Origin: Methylococcaceae bacterium
GTDB taxonomy: Bacteria > Pseudomonadota > Gammaproteobacteria > Methylococcales > Methylomonadaceae
Assembly (NCBI GenBank): GCA_006844705.1
Contig: SPJS01000067.1
Location: 1-64,000, forward strand
Direction of reading: 5' to 3'
DNA: 64,000 bases
Under the pieces are notes generated by a model, which saw only the letters and a list, made by a program, of their open reading frames with translations, had not been told where the DNA came from and did not search any database. Positions 47,918 to 56,753 of this stretch are shown in pieces. The position numbers and the translations under genes were made by a program. How positions within the stretch are numbered: position 1 is the first letter of the stretch; the number at the start of each line of letters is the position of its first letter.

Positions 47918-49666
47918 ATGAAAGCGCCTTTTATTCCAAATAACGCCCCTTTTAGTGATACACAGAAAGCCTGGATCAGCGGTTTTTTTGCAGGTATGCA
48001 TAGTCATATGCTGAAAAGTTCACAGGCAGTTGATTCTTCTCAAGCACGGATATTGCATATTTTATATGGCACGCAAACAGGCAACTCCGAATCCGTTGCT
48101 AATGATGCGGCTGAAATTGCCAAATCACATGGACTGGTGCCTTCCGTCAAAGGTTTGGACGAAATTGAAATAGCTCAATTTTTATCATTAGAATATGTGT
48201 TGATTATCACCAGTACTTACGGTGATGGAGAAATGCCGGATAATGCAGAGATGTTATGGGACGCGTTGTCTGGCAGTGATGTCCCAGCATTAGACAAGAT
48301 GAAGTACTCAGTACTGGCTTTGGGTGATACCAGTTATGACAAGTTTTGTCAGGCCGGAATAGATTGGGATAATCGACTGTTGGCGTTGGGAGCGCAACGA
48401 TTATTAGAGCGCGTAGACTGTGACATTGATTATGAAGAACCCGCGGAGACATGGATTGCTGAAGCCATTCCATTGATGGCTGATGGCGCTGAGGGGGCCG
48501 GGCTTGTTGTAAATGTTGATTCGCAAGCTCAAGTTGAAAAACCAGCATATCATCGCAAAAATCCTTTTCCGGCAAAAATGCTGGTTAACCGTTTGCTGAC
48601 AGCAGAGAATTCCAGCAAAGAGACACGCCATTACGAAATCTCATTAGAAGGTTCAGGGCTGAGTTATGAAGCGGGGGATGCGCTTTGCGTAATACCAACG
48701 AACGATCCTGAATTGGTTGCAGATATTACTAAAGCTATCGGTTGTTCAGGTGAAGAACTTGAGCCCGTAAATGATCAGCACATGACCTTGACTCAAGCGC
48801 TGACTGAAGTTTTTGAAATCAAGTTGCCGGGCAAGGAGTTTCTACATGAAGTTGCCAATCGTTCAGGTGATGCAGAATTAAATGAGTTACTCGAGGCACA
48901 GAACAAAGAAAAGCTGGCTGATTATCTGTGGGGAAGAGATATTCTTGATTTGTTGTTACAATTTCCGAAAATGGAGTTTTCAGCAGCAGAATTTTTGGCG
49001 CTACTGAAACCACTCCAGCATAGGGCATATTCAATTTCTTCCAGTGGAAAAAAATATCCTGAAAGTGTTCATTTGACAGTGGCCAGCGTAAGATACGATA
49101 GTTTTAACCGTCAACATAAAGGGGTATGCTCCACATATCTTGCAGATCTGGTGGATGAAACTACCGATGTACGAATCTTTTTTACACCTAACAAAAGCTT
49201 CAGAGTACCCGAAGATAATACATTGCCGGTGATTATGGTTGGGCCGGGAACAGGGATTGCCCCGTTTAGAGCTTTTTTACAGGAACGTCAGATAAGAAAT
49301 GCCACAGGTAAAAATTGGTTGTTTTTCGGGGATAGAAATGAAGCTACTGATTTTATATATCGTGAAGAACTGGAGGACATGAAAAACCAGGGAATTTTAC
49401 ACAAACTGGATTTGGCATTCTCCAGGGATCAGGAAGAAAAAATTTATGTTCAAGATCGAATGCAGGAGCATGGTGAGGAATTATTTGCCTGGTTGGAAGA
49501 GGGTGGCTACTTCTTCGTATGTGGGGATGCTTACCGTATGGCGAAGGATGTAGATAGAGCGTTATTTGATATTATTGCCAAGTATGGAAATAAATCTGCG
49601 ATAGAAGCGGCGGACTACATGAATATGCTAAAGAAGGAAAAACGTTATGTCAGAGATGTTTACTAA
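47918..49666 (+). CDS. CysJ-type diflavin reductase
   Basis: The 582-aa protein combines an FMN flavodoxin domain (LYGTQTGNSES, about 48-58; STYGDGEMPDNA; LGDTSYDKFC) with a ferredoxin-NADP reductase-like domain (HRAYSISSS for FAD, GPGTGIAPFRAFLQERQ for NADPH, and a C-terminal RYVRDVY). It matches sulfite reductase flavoprotein alpha subunits in size. The ATG at 47918 clears the gltB end; longer frames run into gltB. No hemoprotein cysI is nearby. Position 88 bases after gltB suggests it may instead feed electrons to that enzyme. Confidence 0.9.
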   Translation: MKAPFIPNNAPFSDTQKAWISGFFAGMHSHMLKSSQAVDSSQARILHILYGTQTGNSESVANDAAEIAKSHGLVPSVKGLDEIEIAQFLSLEYVLIITSTYGDGEMPDNAEMLWDALSGSDVPALDKMKYSVLALGDTSYDKFCQAGIDWDNRLLALGAQRLLERVDCDIDYEEPAETWIAEAIPLMADGAEGAGLVVNVDSQAQVEKPAYHRKNPFPAKMLVNRLLTAENSSKETRHYEISLEGSGLSYEAGDALCVIPTNDPELVADITKAIGCSGEELEPVNDQHMTLTQALTEVFEIKLPGKEFLHEVANRSGDAELNELLEAQNKEKLADYLWGRDILDLLLQFPKMEFSAAEFLALLKPLQHRAYSISSSGKKYPESVHLTVASVRYDSFNRQHKGVCSTYLADLVDETTDVRIFFTPNKSFRVPEDNTLPVIMVGPGTGIAPFRAFLQERQIRNATGKNWLFFGDRNEATDFIYREELEDMKNQGILHKLDLAFSRDQEEKIYVQDRMQEHGEELFAWLEEGGYFFVCGDAYRMAKDVDRALFDIIAKYGNKSAIEAADYMNMLKKEKRYVRDVY

Positions 49667-49669
49667 TGT

Positions 49670-49867
49670 ATGTTCGTTCCTGAAATAGCACATACGGTCA
49701 TCGTCGGATTGATGATCGTTATCCCCGTTGGTGTTATATATAAACGGGCAGGCTTTTCTCCGCTTTGGGCCGCTCTTGTTTTTTTACCTGGGTTTGGCCT
49801 GTTATTGATTTGCCTTCAGTTGGCTTTTATGAGATGGCCAAATAACCAAGCCAGTGAGGATAAGTAA
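49670..49867 (+). CDS. Small two-helix membrane protein, first of a tandem pair
   Basis: The 65-aa product has two hydrophobic segments (about 8-24 and 31-53) separated by a KRAGFSPLW loop and ends MRWPNNQ. It begins three bases after the reductase stop and its TAA abuts the ATG of the next gene. The second segment plus loop aligns with the next protein. Function unknown. Confidence 0.7.
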   Translation: MFVPEIAHTVIVGLMIVIPVGVIYKRAGFSPLWAALVFLPGFGLLLICLQLAFMRWPNNQASEDK

Positions 49868-50050
49868 ATGGACGTATTTTTTATTCTGGCCGCATTTTTT
49901 GCATTATTCGTTTTGTGGTTATGTAGCAAAATTGTAGCAAAAGCGGGCCTGGATAGACGTTGGGTTCTGTGTCTATTAATTCCAGTCATTAATGTCATTA
50001 TGGTTTGGGTGTTTGCATTTGTACATTGGCCTAAAGCCCGGAAACAATAA
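49868..50050 (+). CDS. Small two-helix membrane protein, second of the pair
   Basis: The 60-aa product has two membrane segments around a KAGLDRRW loop and ends VHWPKARKQ. The pattern (K/R)AG-x4-W, hydrophobic run, then WP matches the upstream protein, so the two look like diverged duplicates. Zero-base spacing to that gene implies coupled translation. They may be subunits of one membrane assembly, linked in transcript with gltB and the reductase. Function unknown. Confidence 0.7.
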   Translation: MDVFFILAAFFALFVLWLCSKIVAKAGLDRRWVLCLLIPVINVIMVWVFAFVHWPKARKQ

Positions 50051-50070
50051 TTTATAGCGCCTACCCGTTT

Positions 50071-50097
50071 GCAGATGCACGCTTGCTGCGCATCTGC
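50071..50097. terminator. Hairpin between convergent genes
   Basis: GCAGATG/CATCTGC plus CGC/GCG form a stem of about 10 bp with a small bulge, between the small membrane gene and the stop of the sugar transferase. No strong T-run follows. Confidence 0.5.
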
Positions 50098-50106
50098 TTC
50101 ATGCAA

Positions 50107-51495
50107 TTATCTTGCGCCTTTGCCCCATAAAATAACTTCGACCGTATGAATAATAATCGTTAAGTCAAGGAAAATGCTGTAGTTTTTCACATAATATAAA
50201 TCATATTTTAGCTTCTGAATGGCGTCATACTCGTCTTCTCCATAGGGGTAACAGAGTTGCGCCCAGCCGGTAATCCCCGGTTTTACCCGGTGTCTTTTGC
50301 GATAAAAAGGTATCGTCTTAGCAAATTGATCTACAAATTGAGGACGTTCAGGCCTTGGACCTACAAAGCTCATATCGCCTCTTAGTACGTTCCATATCTG
50401 GGGCAGTTCGTCGAGTCTGAATTTTCGGATTACAGCTCCAACTTTAGTAATTCGGTCATCGTCTTTTTTTGCCATTTGGGCACCATGCATTTCGGCATCT
50501 GTGCGCATGCTTCTAAATTTTAGAACTTCAAAGTTATTGTCATATTCTCCTACTCTGATTTGCCTGTAAATAATTGGACCTTTAAATTTGCTTTCAAGCA
50601 GGATTGCGATCGCAACAGTCATCATAAAGGGCCAGCTAACCGCTAAAAGCATGATGCTGGATGCAATATCAATTAAACGTTTTTCGATTGACCTGAGATC
50701 ACCCCCGGTAAAACCATCAGAAAAAATGAACCAGCTAGGGTAAATATTATCCAGGTCAATAAATGCCTGTTCACGTTCATAAAATGTCACCAGGTCAACC
50801 ACGGTCACTCCATAGACTTTACATTCCAGCAGTTCATCCATGGGCAAACGGCTACGCCTGTCGTCAATCGCAATAACTATCTCATCAATTTCCAGTTCTT
50901 TTACTTTTACTAATAATTGATCATAATCCTTAATAACCGGGATACTGTTAATTAAGACGGGGGCTCCTTCTATTGCCAAACACGCACAGACTTTGTAGTT
51001 TTTATGTACATATTCGTCATTATGACTAATGATGTTTTCCGCCTTAACCCCGGTTCCTATGATCAGAATTTTTTTATGAAGATTGTTATGTTTGATATAT
51101 CTATAAAACAAAAACCTGACCACGAGCATACCTACTAAACTGAAGCCTAGGGCATATAAGAGAACGCTTCGGGCAATGGTGAATTCGGGAATGGCATAAT
51201 AAACAATCATCAGGCTGATGGTTGCAAAAGCGAAACTAACAGATACGCGTGAGAGGATATTGTAATCTTCCCAATTGATAATTCTGCGATAAAGACCAAT
51301 ACCGATGTTTACTAAGGTAATGACTGTAGCAAAAATGATGCTTGATAAAATAACATAATCATCTTCATACCAGGATGATGAATCTAGAAATCGTGCATCA
51401 TGACCATATTTCATTGAAGCAAAATAAACGCCAAATTCTACCCAAAATAACGTGAAATAAGTGCCTGAAATATAATGTTTAAAAATTCTTATCAT
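50107..51495 (-). CDS. Undecaprenyl-phosphate sugar phosphotransferase (WcaJ-like)
   Basis: The 462-aa membrane protein starts polysaccharide synthesis by placing a sugar-1-phosphate on the lipid carrier. About four N-terminal helices are followed by a Rossmann-like domain (KILIIGTGVKAENI, about 146), a further membrane helix and the bacterial sugar transferase domain with YRQIRVGEYDNNFEVLKFRS and KFRLDELPQIWNVLRGDMSF then VGPRPERP. The sugar is unknown. It overlaps the protease gene by four bases (ATGA). No other polysaccharide genes are in the window. Confidence 0.93.
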   Translation of the reverse strand: MIRIFKHYISGTYFTLFWVEFGVYFASMKYGHDARFLDSSSWYEDDYVILSSIIFATVITLVNIGIGLYRRIINWEDYNILSRVSVSFAFATISLMIVYYAIPEFTIARSVLLYALGFSLVGMLVVRFLFYRYIKHNNLHKKILIIGTGVKAENIISHNDEYVHKNYKVCACLAIEGAPVLINSIPVIKDYDQLLVKVKELEIDEIVIAIDDRRSRLPMDELLECKVYGVTVVDLVTFYEREQAFIDLDNIYPSWFIFSDGFTGGDLRSIEKRLIDIASSIMLLAVSWPFMMTVAIAILLESKFKGPIIYRQIRVGEYDNNFEVLKFRSMRTDAEMHGAQMAKKDDDRITKVGAVIRKFRLDELPQIWNVLRGDMSFVGPRPERPQFVDQFAKTIPFYRKRHRVKPGITGWAQLCYPYGEDEYDAIQKLKYDLYYVKNYSIFLDLTIIIHTVEVILWGKGAR

Positions 51496-52256
51496 GGTAG
51501 AAACAATTTTCTTTCTGTAATTAATTTTTCAAGATAATTTATGGGAATGGCATAAGTTATGCCGCTGGGTTGTGACAAAATCTTTTCTTTGCTCTCTTTA
51601 ATAAATACCTTGTTAATAATCCCTGCCACTTCACCGGTTTGGCTGTTATATAAAGGACTACCGCTATTGCCGGGATACGCGGTGGCATCTAATTGATAAA
51701 CCATATAGGGGTTGCGCAGCCGTTTAATGATTTTTGAATTTAATTGTTTTGATTTGATCATGGGTATGGCGACAGGGCTGATGGCTGAAATGATGCCCTG
51801 ATGAGTTACTGGGTATAAACCTAACACCATGCCGATGGGAAACCCTGTAAACGCATAATTATCGCCCTCTCTTACATTACCTTTATATAGTTTTAAGGCA
51901 GGTAATGTAGCACCTTCAATTTTCAGGATTGCTATGTCATGAATGATATCGCTGGCAATCTTGTCTGCATAGTATAGTGAATCTTTACCATTTTTTTTTA
52001 AAAAAATAGCAATGCGCTCATTTCTTGATTCATTAAGAGCATCGGAGACAACGTGTTCATTGGTTACGATATAACGCCCATTACCAATCACAAAGCCTGT
52101 GCCTTTAAATTGAGCTCTAGGGGCTCGTGAGGGTAAATATGTCCCTATTGCTACAATACTTGGGCGTACTTTATCAATTGTATCAGCCAATGACGCCGCA
52201 TTAGTAGGATTAAGAAAAGAGAATGGAATGATAAAGAGATAGATGATAAAGCGCAT
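51492..52256 (-). CDS. Secreted trypsin-like serine protease
   Basis: The 254-aa product has a signal peptide (FIIYLFIIPFSFLNPTNA) and a chymotrypsin-fold domain with catalytic His in VTNEHVV (about 69), Asp in HDIAILKI (about 106) and Ser in YPGNSGSPL (about 200). No PDZ domain is present, so it is shorter than DegP/HtrA. It is translationally coupled to the sugar transferase, so it may process or control a polysaccharide assembly component in the periplasm; this is inferred from the overlap only. Confidence 0.9.
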   Translation of the reverse strand: MRFIIYLFIIPFSFLNPTNAASLADTIDKVRPSIVAIGTYLPSRAPRAQFKGTGFVIGNGRYIVTNEHVVSDALNESRNERIAIFLKKNGKDSLYYADKIASDIIHDIAILKIEGATLPALKLYKGNVREGDNYAFTGFPIGMVLGLYPVTHQGIISAISPVAIPMIKSKQLNSKIIKRLRNPYMVYQLDATAYPGNSGSPLYNSQTGEVAGIINKVFIKESKEKILSQPSGITYAIPINYLEKLITERKLFLP

Positions 52257-52390
52257 ACTCTTATGGACTTGGAAATGACTTACCTATAATAAATAAAAAA
52301 TGACTGAAACAATAAATTTATTTCATGAATATACGGTAAGAATTCTAATTGTGTTCGGGTTGATTTAAAATTACATCTTTTGGCAGAAAT

Positions 52391-52855
52391 ATGCGTTGTC
52401 CTTTTTGTGGTATGCAGGAGACCCGCGTCATTGACTCACGTCTTGCAAGTGAAGGTGATCAGGTGAGAAGAAGGCGTGAATGTGGTGAATGTAAAGAACG
52501 GTTTACTACATACGAAATTGCCGAATTGGCCCTACCTAAAGTAATTAAGCGCGATGGGGTAAGAGAAGCATTTGATGAAACTAAATTACGCGCTGGCATG
52601 TTAAGAGCATTGGAAAAGCGCCCTGTGGTCAGTGATGATATTGAAGCGGCTGTGATCCGTATAAAAAAGTCTATTGCTTCCGTTGGTGAAAGAGAAATAG
52701 AAGCAAAGATATTAGGCGAACATGTGATGAAAGAATTAAGGGCTTTGGATCATGTTGCCTATATCCGTTTTGCTTCAGTTTACCGAAGCTTCCAGGATAT
52801 CAGTGAATTTACGGATATGATCAATAAACTTCAGCAAACTGGAAATGAACATTAA
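52391..52855 (+). CDS. nrdR: Transcriptional repressor NrdR
   Basis: NrdR represses ribonucleotide reductase genes in response to ATP/dATP. The 154-aa protein has the zinc ribbon CPFCGMQ...CGECKERF (residues 3-34), the [17 protein letters not shown] stretch and an ATP-cone (about 49-139, [16 protein letters not shown]). It heads the riboflavin gene block, the usual order in proteobacteria. The 134-base gap to the divergent protease should hold both promoters. Confidence 0.97.
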   Translation: MRCPFCGMQETRVIDSRLASEGDQVRRRRECGECKERFTTYEIAELALPKVIKRDGVREAFDETKLRAGMLRALEKRPVVSDDIEAAVIRIKKSIASVGEREIEAKILGEHVMKELRALDHVAYIRFASVYRSFQDISEFTDMINKLQQTGNEH

Positions 52856-52880
52856 ACAAAACCAGCTCTATTTTTTTTAA

Positions 52881-53972
52881 ATGCCTAGTCATAAAGATGA
52901 GATATTTATAGCTAGGGCGATTGCTTTAGCAAAAAAGGGTGTATTCACAACAGATCCCAATCCAAATGTAGGCTGTGTGGTCGCCAAAGATGATCGGATT
53001 ATCGCTGAGGGCTGGCATCATAGGGCGGGTGAAGCACATGCAGAAATCAATGCGATAAATGCCATAGAAGATGCTGAGGGTTCAACTGTATATGTGACTT
53101 TGGAGCCATGCAGTCATACCGGTAAAACCGGACCCTGTAGCCAGGCACTGATTCAAGCAGGGGTAAAAAGAGTGGTTATAGGCATGCTTGATCCAAACCC
53201 CTTGGTCAGTGGGCGAGGAATAGCTCATTTGAAGGATGCCGGTATTAACGTCGAATGTGGGCTACTTCAACAGGCTGCAGAAAGTTTAAATTTGGGGTTC
53301 ATCAAACGTATGCGAAAAGGTTTGCCTTATATTCGCAGCAAATTGGCAATGAGTCTGGATGGTCGAACAGCTATGGCTTCAGGTGAAAGTCAATGGATAA
53401 CATCCCCATTTTCACGTGCTGATGTACAAAAACACAGAGCGTCAAGCAGTGTCGTGTTAACCGGAATTAATACCGTTATTGCTGATAACCCTTCATTATT
53501 AGCCCGAGTGGATTTTGAATTAAAACAACCTGTCAGAGTAATTCTGGATACTCAGCTGCGTATCCCTTTAGAGGCGAAAATATTAAATGATAATGGCGAA
53601 ACCTGGGTTCTAACGTGCCATGATGATGAGCATAAAATTAAACAAATCAAACAAAAAGGCCATTCCGTTTTTATCCTGCCTGAAAAAAATAACCACGTAG
53701 ATTTGTTTGAGGCATTTGAATTACTGGCTGACAAGCAAATCAATACCGTTTGGATAGAAGCCGGAGCAAAACTTAATGGAAGTCTGATCAAATCAGGGCT
53801 GGTGGACGAATGGGTGTTTTATCAAGCATCTTGCATATTAGGGGATCACGGCAAAGGGTTGTTTGAACTATCTGAACTGCACCGGCTGTCGGATAAATTT
53901 GATTTGCTAATGACATCGCATAGAATGATTGGCCACGATACCCGGATCACATTTCAACAGATTAAAAAATAG
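52881..53972 (+). CDS. ribD: Bifunctional riboflavin deaminase-reductase
   Basis: RibD catalyses deamination then reduction of the pyrimidine intermediate in riboflavin synthesis. The deaminase domain (about 1-145) has the zinc motif GEAHAEINA and PCSHTGKTGPC. The reductase domain (about 146-363) carries KLAMSLDGRTA and VVLTGINTVIADNP. At 363 aa it matches family length. ATG is 25 bases after nrdR; ribE follows after 10 bases. Confidence 0.97.
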   Translation: MPSHKDEIFIARAIALAKKGVFTTDPNPNVGCVVAKDDRIIAEGWHHRAGEAHAEINAINAIEDAEGSTVYVTLEPCSHTGKTGPCSQALIQAGVKRVVIGMLDPNPLVSGRGIAHLKDAGINVECGLLQQAAESLNLGFIKRMRKGLPYIRSKLAMSLDGRTAMASGESQWITSPFSRADVQKHRASSSVVLTGINTVIADNPSLLARVDFELKQPVRVILDTQLRIPLEAKILNDNGETWVLTCHDDEHKIKQIKQKGHSVFILPEKNNHVDLFEAFELLADKQINTVWIEAGAKLNGSLIKSGLVDEWVFYQASCILGDHGKGLFELSELHRLSDKFDLLMTSHRMIGHDTRITFQQIKK

Positions 53973-53982
53973 AGCACTACAT

Positions 53983-54642
53983 ATGTTTACAGGAATCATT
54001 CTGGCGATTGGAAAAGTAACTTCGCTGCATTCTAAAGGTGGCGATGTCCGTATCAAAATTGAAACGGGTAAATTAAACCTTGAAGATGCGGCTTTGGGTG
54101 ACAGTATCGCTGTGAATGGCATTTGTTTGACGGCCATTGAGCTTGGAGGTCATTATTTTTGTGCTGATGTATCCAATGAAACTCTGGCCAGAACGAGCTT
54201 GAACCACGTGGTCGTCGGTACGCCTGTAAACCTTGAATTGGCTTTGACACCTACGACGCGATTAGGCGGACATATTGTCAGTGGTCATGTTGACGGGATA
54301 GGCCAGGTTGTTGAGAAAAAAAACGATGGCCGTTCCATAAGGTTTAAGTTTAAAGCGCCTAATGAACTGGCAAAATATATCGCAGAAAAAGGCTCGATTT
54401 GTATAAATGGCATCAGTCTTACCATTAACGAGGTCGATGGAGCAGTATTCGGCGTCAATATTGTGCCTCATACTTTGCAGGAAACCACGCTCGGTACGAC
54501 AGAGGTTGATGATTCAGTCAATCTGGAAGTTGATATTTTAGCGAGATATATGGAGCGGTTAATGCAAGGTGAGTCAGCAGCGCAAACCACTGGAAATATC
54601 ACCCAACAGTTATTACAGGAAAGCGGATTTATAAATCAATGA
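53983..54642 (+). CDS. ribE: Riboflavin synthase alpha subunit
   Basis: It dismutates two 6,7-dimethyl-8-ribityllumazines to riboflavin. The 219-aa protein begins MFTGIILAIG, the conserved N-terminus, which fixes the start at 53983; longer frames would overlap ribD. Two lumazine-binding repeats follow (DSIAVNGICLTA and GSICINGISLTIN). The stop overlaps ribBX (ATGA). Confidence 0.96.
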   Translation: MFTGIILAIGKVTSLHSKGGDVRIKIETGKLNLEDAALGDSIAVNGICLTAIELGGHYFCADVSNETLARTSLNHVVVGTPVNLELALTPTTRLGGHIVSGHVDGIGQVVEKKNDGRSIRFKFKAPNELAKYIAEKGSICINGISLTINEVDGAVFGVNIVPHTLQETTLGTTEVDDSVNLEVDILARYMERLMQGESAAQTTGNITQQLLQESGFINQ

Positions 54643-55742
54643 ATACAATCGAAGAGATTATTGAAGATCTCAAACAAGGAAAAATGGTCGTTATCATGGA
54701 TGATGAAGACCGCGAAAATGAAGGCGACCTGATTATGGCGGCCAGCTTTGCTCGACCTGAAGACATCAATTTTATGGCGCGTTATGGACGTGGATTGATC
54801 TGTCTGACCTTAACCAGGGAGCGTTGCCAGCAATTACGCTTGCCTTTGATGGTGAATGACAACCGCACGGCGCATTCAACCAATTTTACCGTTTCGATTG
54901 AAGCAGCAGAAGGCGTGACGACAGGGATTTCAGCTGCAGATAGAGCATTAACCATTCAGGCGGCTGTTGCAGTAGATGCTCACCCTGAAGATCTGGTTCA
55001 ACCAGGGCATATCTTTCCGCTCATGGCGCAACCCGGAGGTGTGCTTAATCGCGCGGGGCATACCGAGGCTGGCTGCGACCTGGCACGATTGGCCGAAGTG
55101 GAACCCGCTGCAGTCATTGTTGAAATCCTGAATGATGATGGCAGTATGGCAAGGCGTTCAGACCTGGAAATTTTTGCCGAAACCCATCAATTAAAGATCG
55201 GAACCATCGCTGATTTAATCCATTACCGTATTCAAAACGAGAATACCCTGGAACGAATCAGTCAATGCTTATATCCGACAGAATTTGGTGATTTTCGGCT
55301 ATACGCATATCAGGACAGAAATGACAATAATGTGCATCTAGCATTGGTCATGGGGGATGTTGCCGGTGATGAACCCGTCCTGGTAAGAGTGCATGCGCGG
55401 AACGTGCTTGATGATGTATTTTTCTCTCAACGGACTGGCTGCGGAATACCTATACGTGAAGCCATGAAAAAAATCGCTCAGGATGGGCGAGGCGTTTTGG
55501 TGGTGATTCGTCAGGACGAAACAAACAAGGCTTTGGTTGAACTTATCCATCAATACCAGATGGAAGATAACGGAATAGTAAATAGCCATGATAAGCATCA
55601 GGAATCAGATTGGCGCACGACGGGCACGGGTTCAAGAATCTTAGCGGACCTGGGCGTGCATCAGCTGAAAGTCATGGGAACGCAGAAGAAATATTTTGGG
55701 TTATCTGGTTTTGATCTTGAAGTGGTAGAACACACTAAGTAG
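54639..55742 (+). CDS. ribBX: DHBP synthase with degenerate GTP cyclohydrolase II domain (RibBX type)
   Basis: The N-terminal 200 residues are an intact 3,4-dihydroxy-2-butanone-4-phosphate synthase with [16 protein letters not shown] and [13 protein letters not shown]. The C-terminal RibA-like domain lacks key features: [10 protein letters not shown] replaces RVHSEClTGD, and SQRTGCG replaces SlRCDCG, so two of three zinc cysteines are absent, and the RQEGRGIGL motif is replaced by RQDETNKAL. This fits the RibBX variant described in proteobacteria, with only the RibB activity. A separate RibA should exist elsewhere. Confidence 0.92.
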   Translation: MNTIEEIIEDLKQGKMVVIMDDEDRENEGDLIMAASFARPEDINFMARYGRGLICLTLTRERCQQLRLPLMVNDNRTAHSTNFTVSIEAAEGVTTGISAADRALTIQAAVAVDAHPEDLVQPGHIFPLMAQPGGVLNRAGHTEAGCDLARLAEVEPAAVIVEILNDDGSMARRSDLEIFAETHQLKIGTIADLIHYRIQNENTLERISQCLYPTEFGDFRLYAYQDRNDNNVHLALVMGDVAGDEPVLVRVHARNVLDDVFFSQRTGCGIPIREAMKKIAQDGRGVLVVIRQDETNKALVELIHQYQMEDNGIVNSHDKHQESDWRTTGTGSRILADLGVHQLKVMGTQKKYFGLSGFDLEVVEHTK

Positions 55743-55837
55743 TTAATTCAGTATATACCTAAATAATTACTGTAAATTGTTGGGCGTCATTGGATTGTCA
55801 TATAGAATATATGCCCTTATTTTTAGATTCATAAATT

Positions 55838-56314
55838 ATGACCACTATTAAACCTATCGAAGGCAATTTATCTGTACAAGGCGACAAATTCTGTTTGGTA
55901 GCTTCCCGTTTCAACAGTTTTATTGTTGAGCAACTGGAGGGCGGTGCGATTGATGGCCTGGTTAGGCATGGGGCGTCGATTGATAATATTGATCTTATCA
56001 AAGCACCAGGTGCATTTGAATTGCCTATGGTTGTACAAAGAGTTGCGGCAAGTAAAAAATATGATGCCATCATTGCACTTGGTGCAGTGATCCGTGGCGG
56101 TACGCCGCATTTTGAATATGTGGCCGGCGAATGCGTGAAGGGATTGGCATCCGTATCTTTACAATATGATGTGCCGGTCAGTTTTGGCGTGTTAACCGTG
56201 GATACGATAGAGCAAGCCATAGAAAGAGCCGGAACCAAAGCCGGAAATAAAGGTGCTGAAGCGGCTTTATCCGCGATAGAAATGGTGAGTTTATTCAAGG
56301 CAATGGAAAACTGA
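55838..56314 (+). CDS. ribH: 6,7-dimethyl-8-ribityllumazine synthase
   Basis: RibH joins the pyrimidine with dihydroxybutanone phosphate. The 158-aa protein has [47 protein letters not shown] and [12 protein letters not shown], all hallmark blocks. A gap of 95 bases separates it from ribBX and could hold a promoter; it overlaps nusB by one base (TGATG). Confidence 0.97.
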   Translation: MTTIKPIEGNLSVQGDKFCLVASRFNSFIVEQLEGGAIDGLVRHGASIDNIDLIKAPGAFELPMVVQRVAASKKYDAIIALGAVIRGGTPHFEYVAGECVKGLASVSLQYDVPVSFGVLTVDTIEQAIERAGTKAGNKGAEAALSAIEMVSLFKAMEN

Positions 56315-56751
56315 TGAGTCTGGTAAAAAGAAACGCAAGGAAGTGTGCTGTTCAGGCGCTATATCAATGGCAGATGTCTGCTATGGATCCTCATGAAATT
56401 GAAAAATCATTTCAGGACGATGGTTTGCTTAAAGGTGCCCAAAAAACCTTTTTTTCATTCATATTCCAGGGTGTTATCCAACAACTTAGCCAGCTTGATG
56501 TGGCTTTGTCAGAGTTTGTCGACAGGCCCATTGAACGCATTGACCCCGTCGAACGCGCTATTTTAAGAATAGGTACATATGAATTAATGAATCGTCTGGA
56601 GACGCCTTATCGAGTCATTATTAATGAAGGAGTTGATTTGGCGAAGCATTTTGGGGCCGAAGGCAGTTACAAATACGTCAACGGTATTCTGGACAAGCTG
56701 AGCCAAAAGCTTCGTGCGACAGAAATTCAGGCAAAAAAAGCCGCTGGATAA
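56314..56751 (+). CDS. nusB: Transcription antitermination protein NusB
   Basis: NusB binds boxA RNA with NusE (S10) in rRNA antitermination. The 145-aa helical protein has ARKCAVQALYQWQ at the N-terminus, IDPVERAILRIGTYEL and PYRVIINEGVDLAKHFG, typical of the family. It overlaps ribH by one base and thiL starts two bases after its stop. Confidence 0.97.
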   Translation: MSLVKRNARKCAVQALYQWQMSAMDPHEIEKSFQDDGLLKGAQKTFFSFIFQGVIQQLSQLDVALSEFVDRPIERIDPVERAILRIGTYELMNRLETPYRVIINEGVDLAKHFGAEGSYKYVNGILDKLSQKLRATEIQAKKAAG

Positions 56752-56753
56752 AT

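Noticed and set aside
52800..55840. FMN riboswitch before the riboflavin genes
   Set aside because: Intergenic gaps before ribD and ribE are too short, and the 95-base gap before ribH lacks the FMN aptamer pattern.
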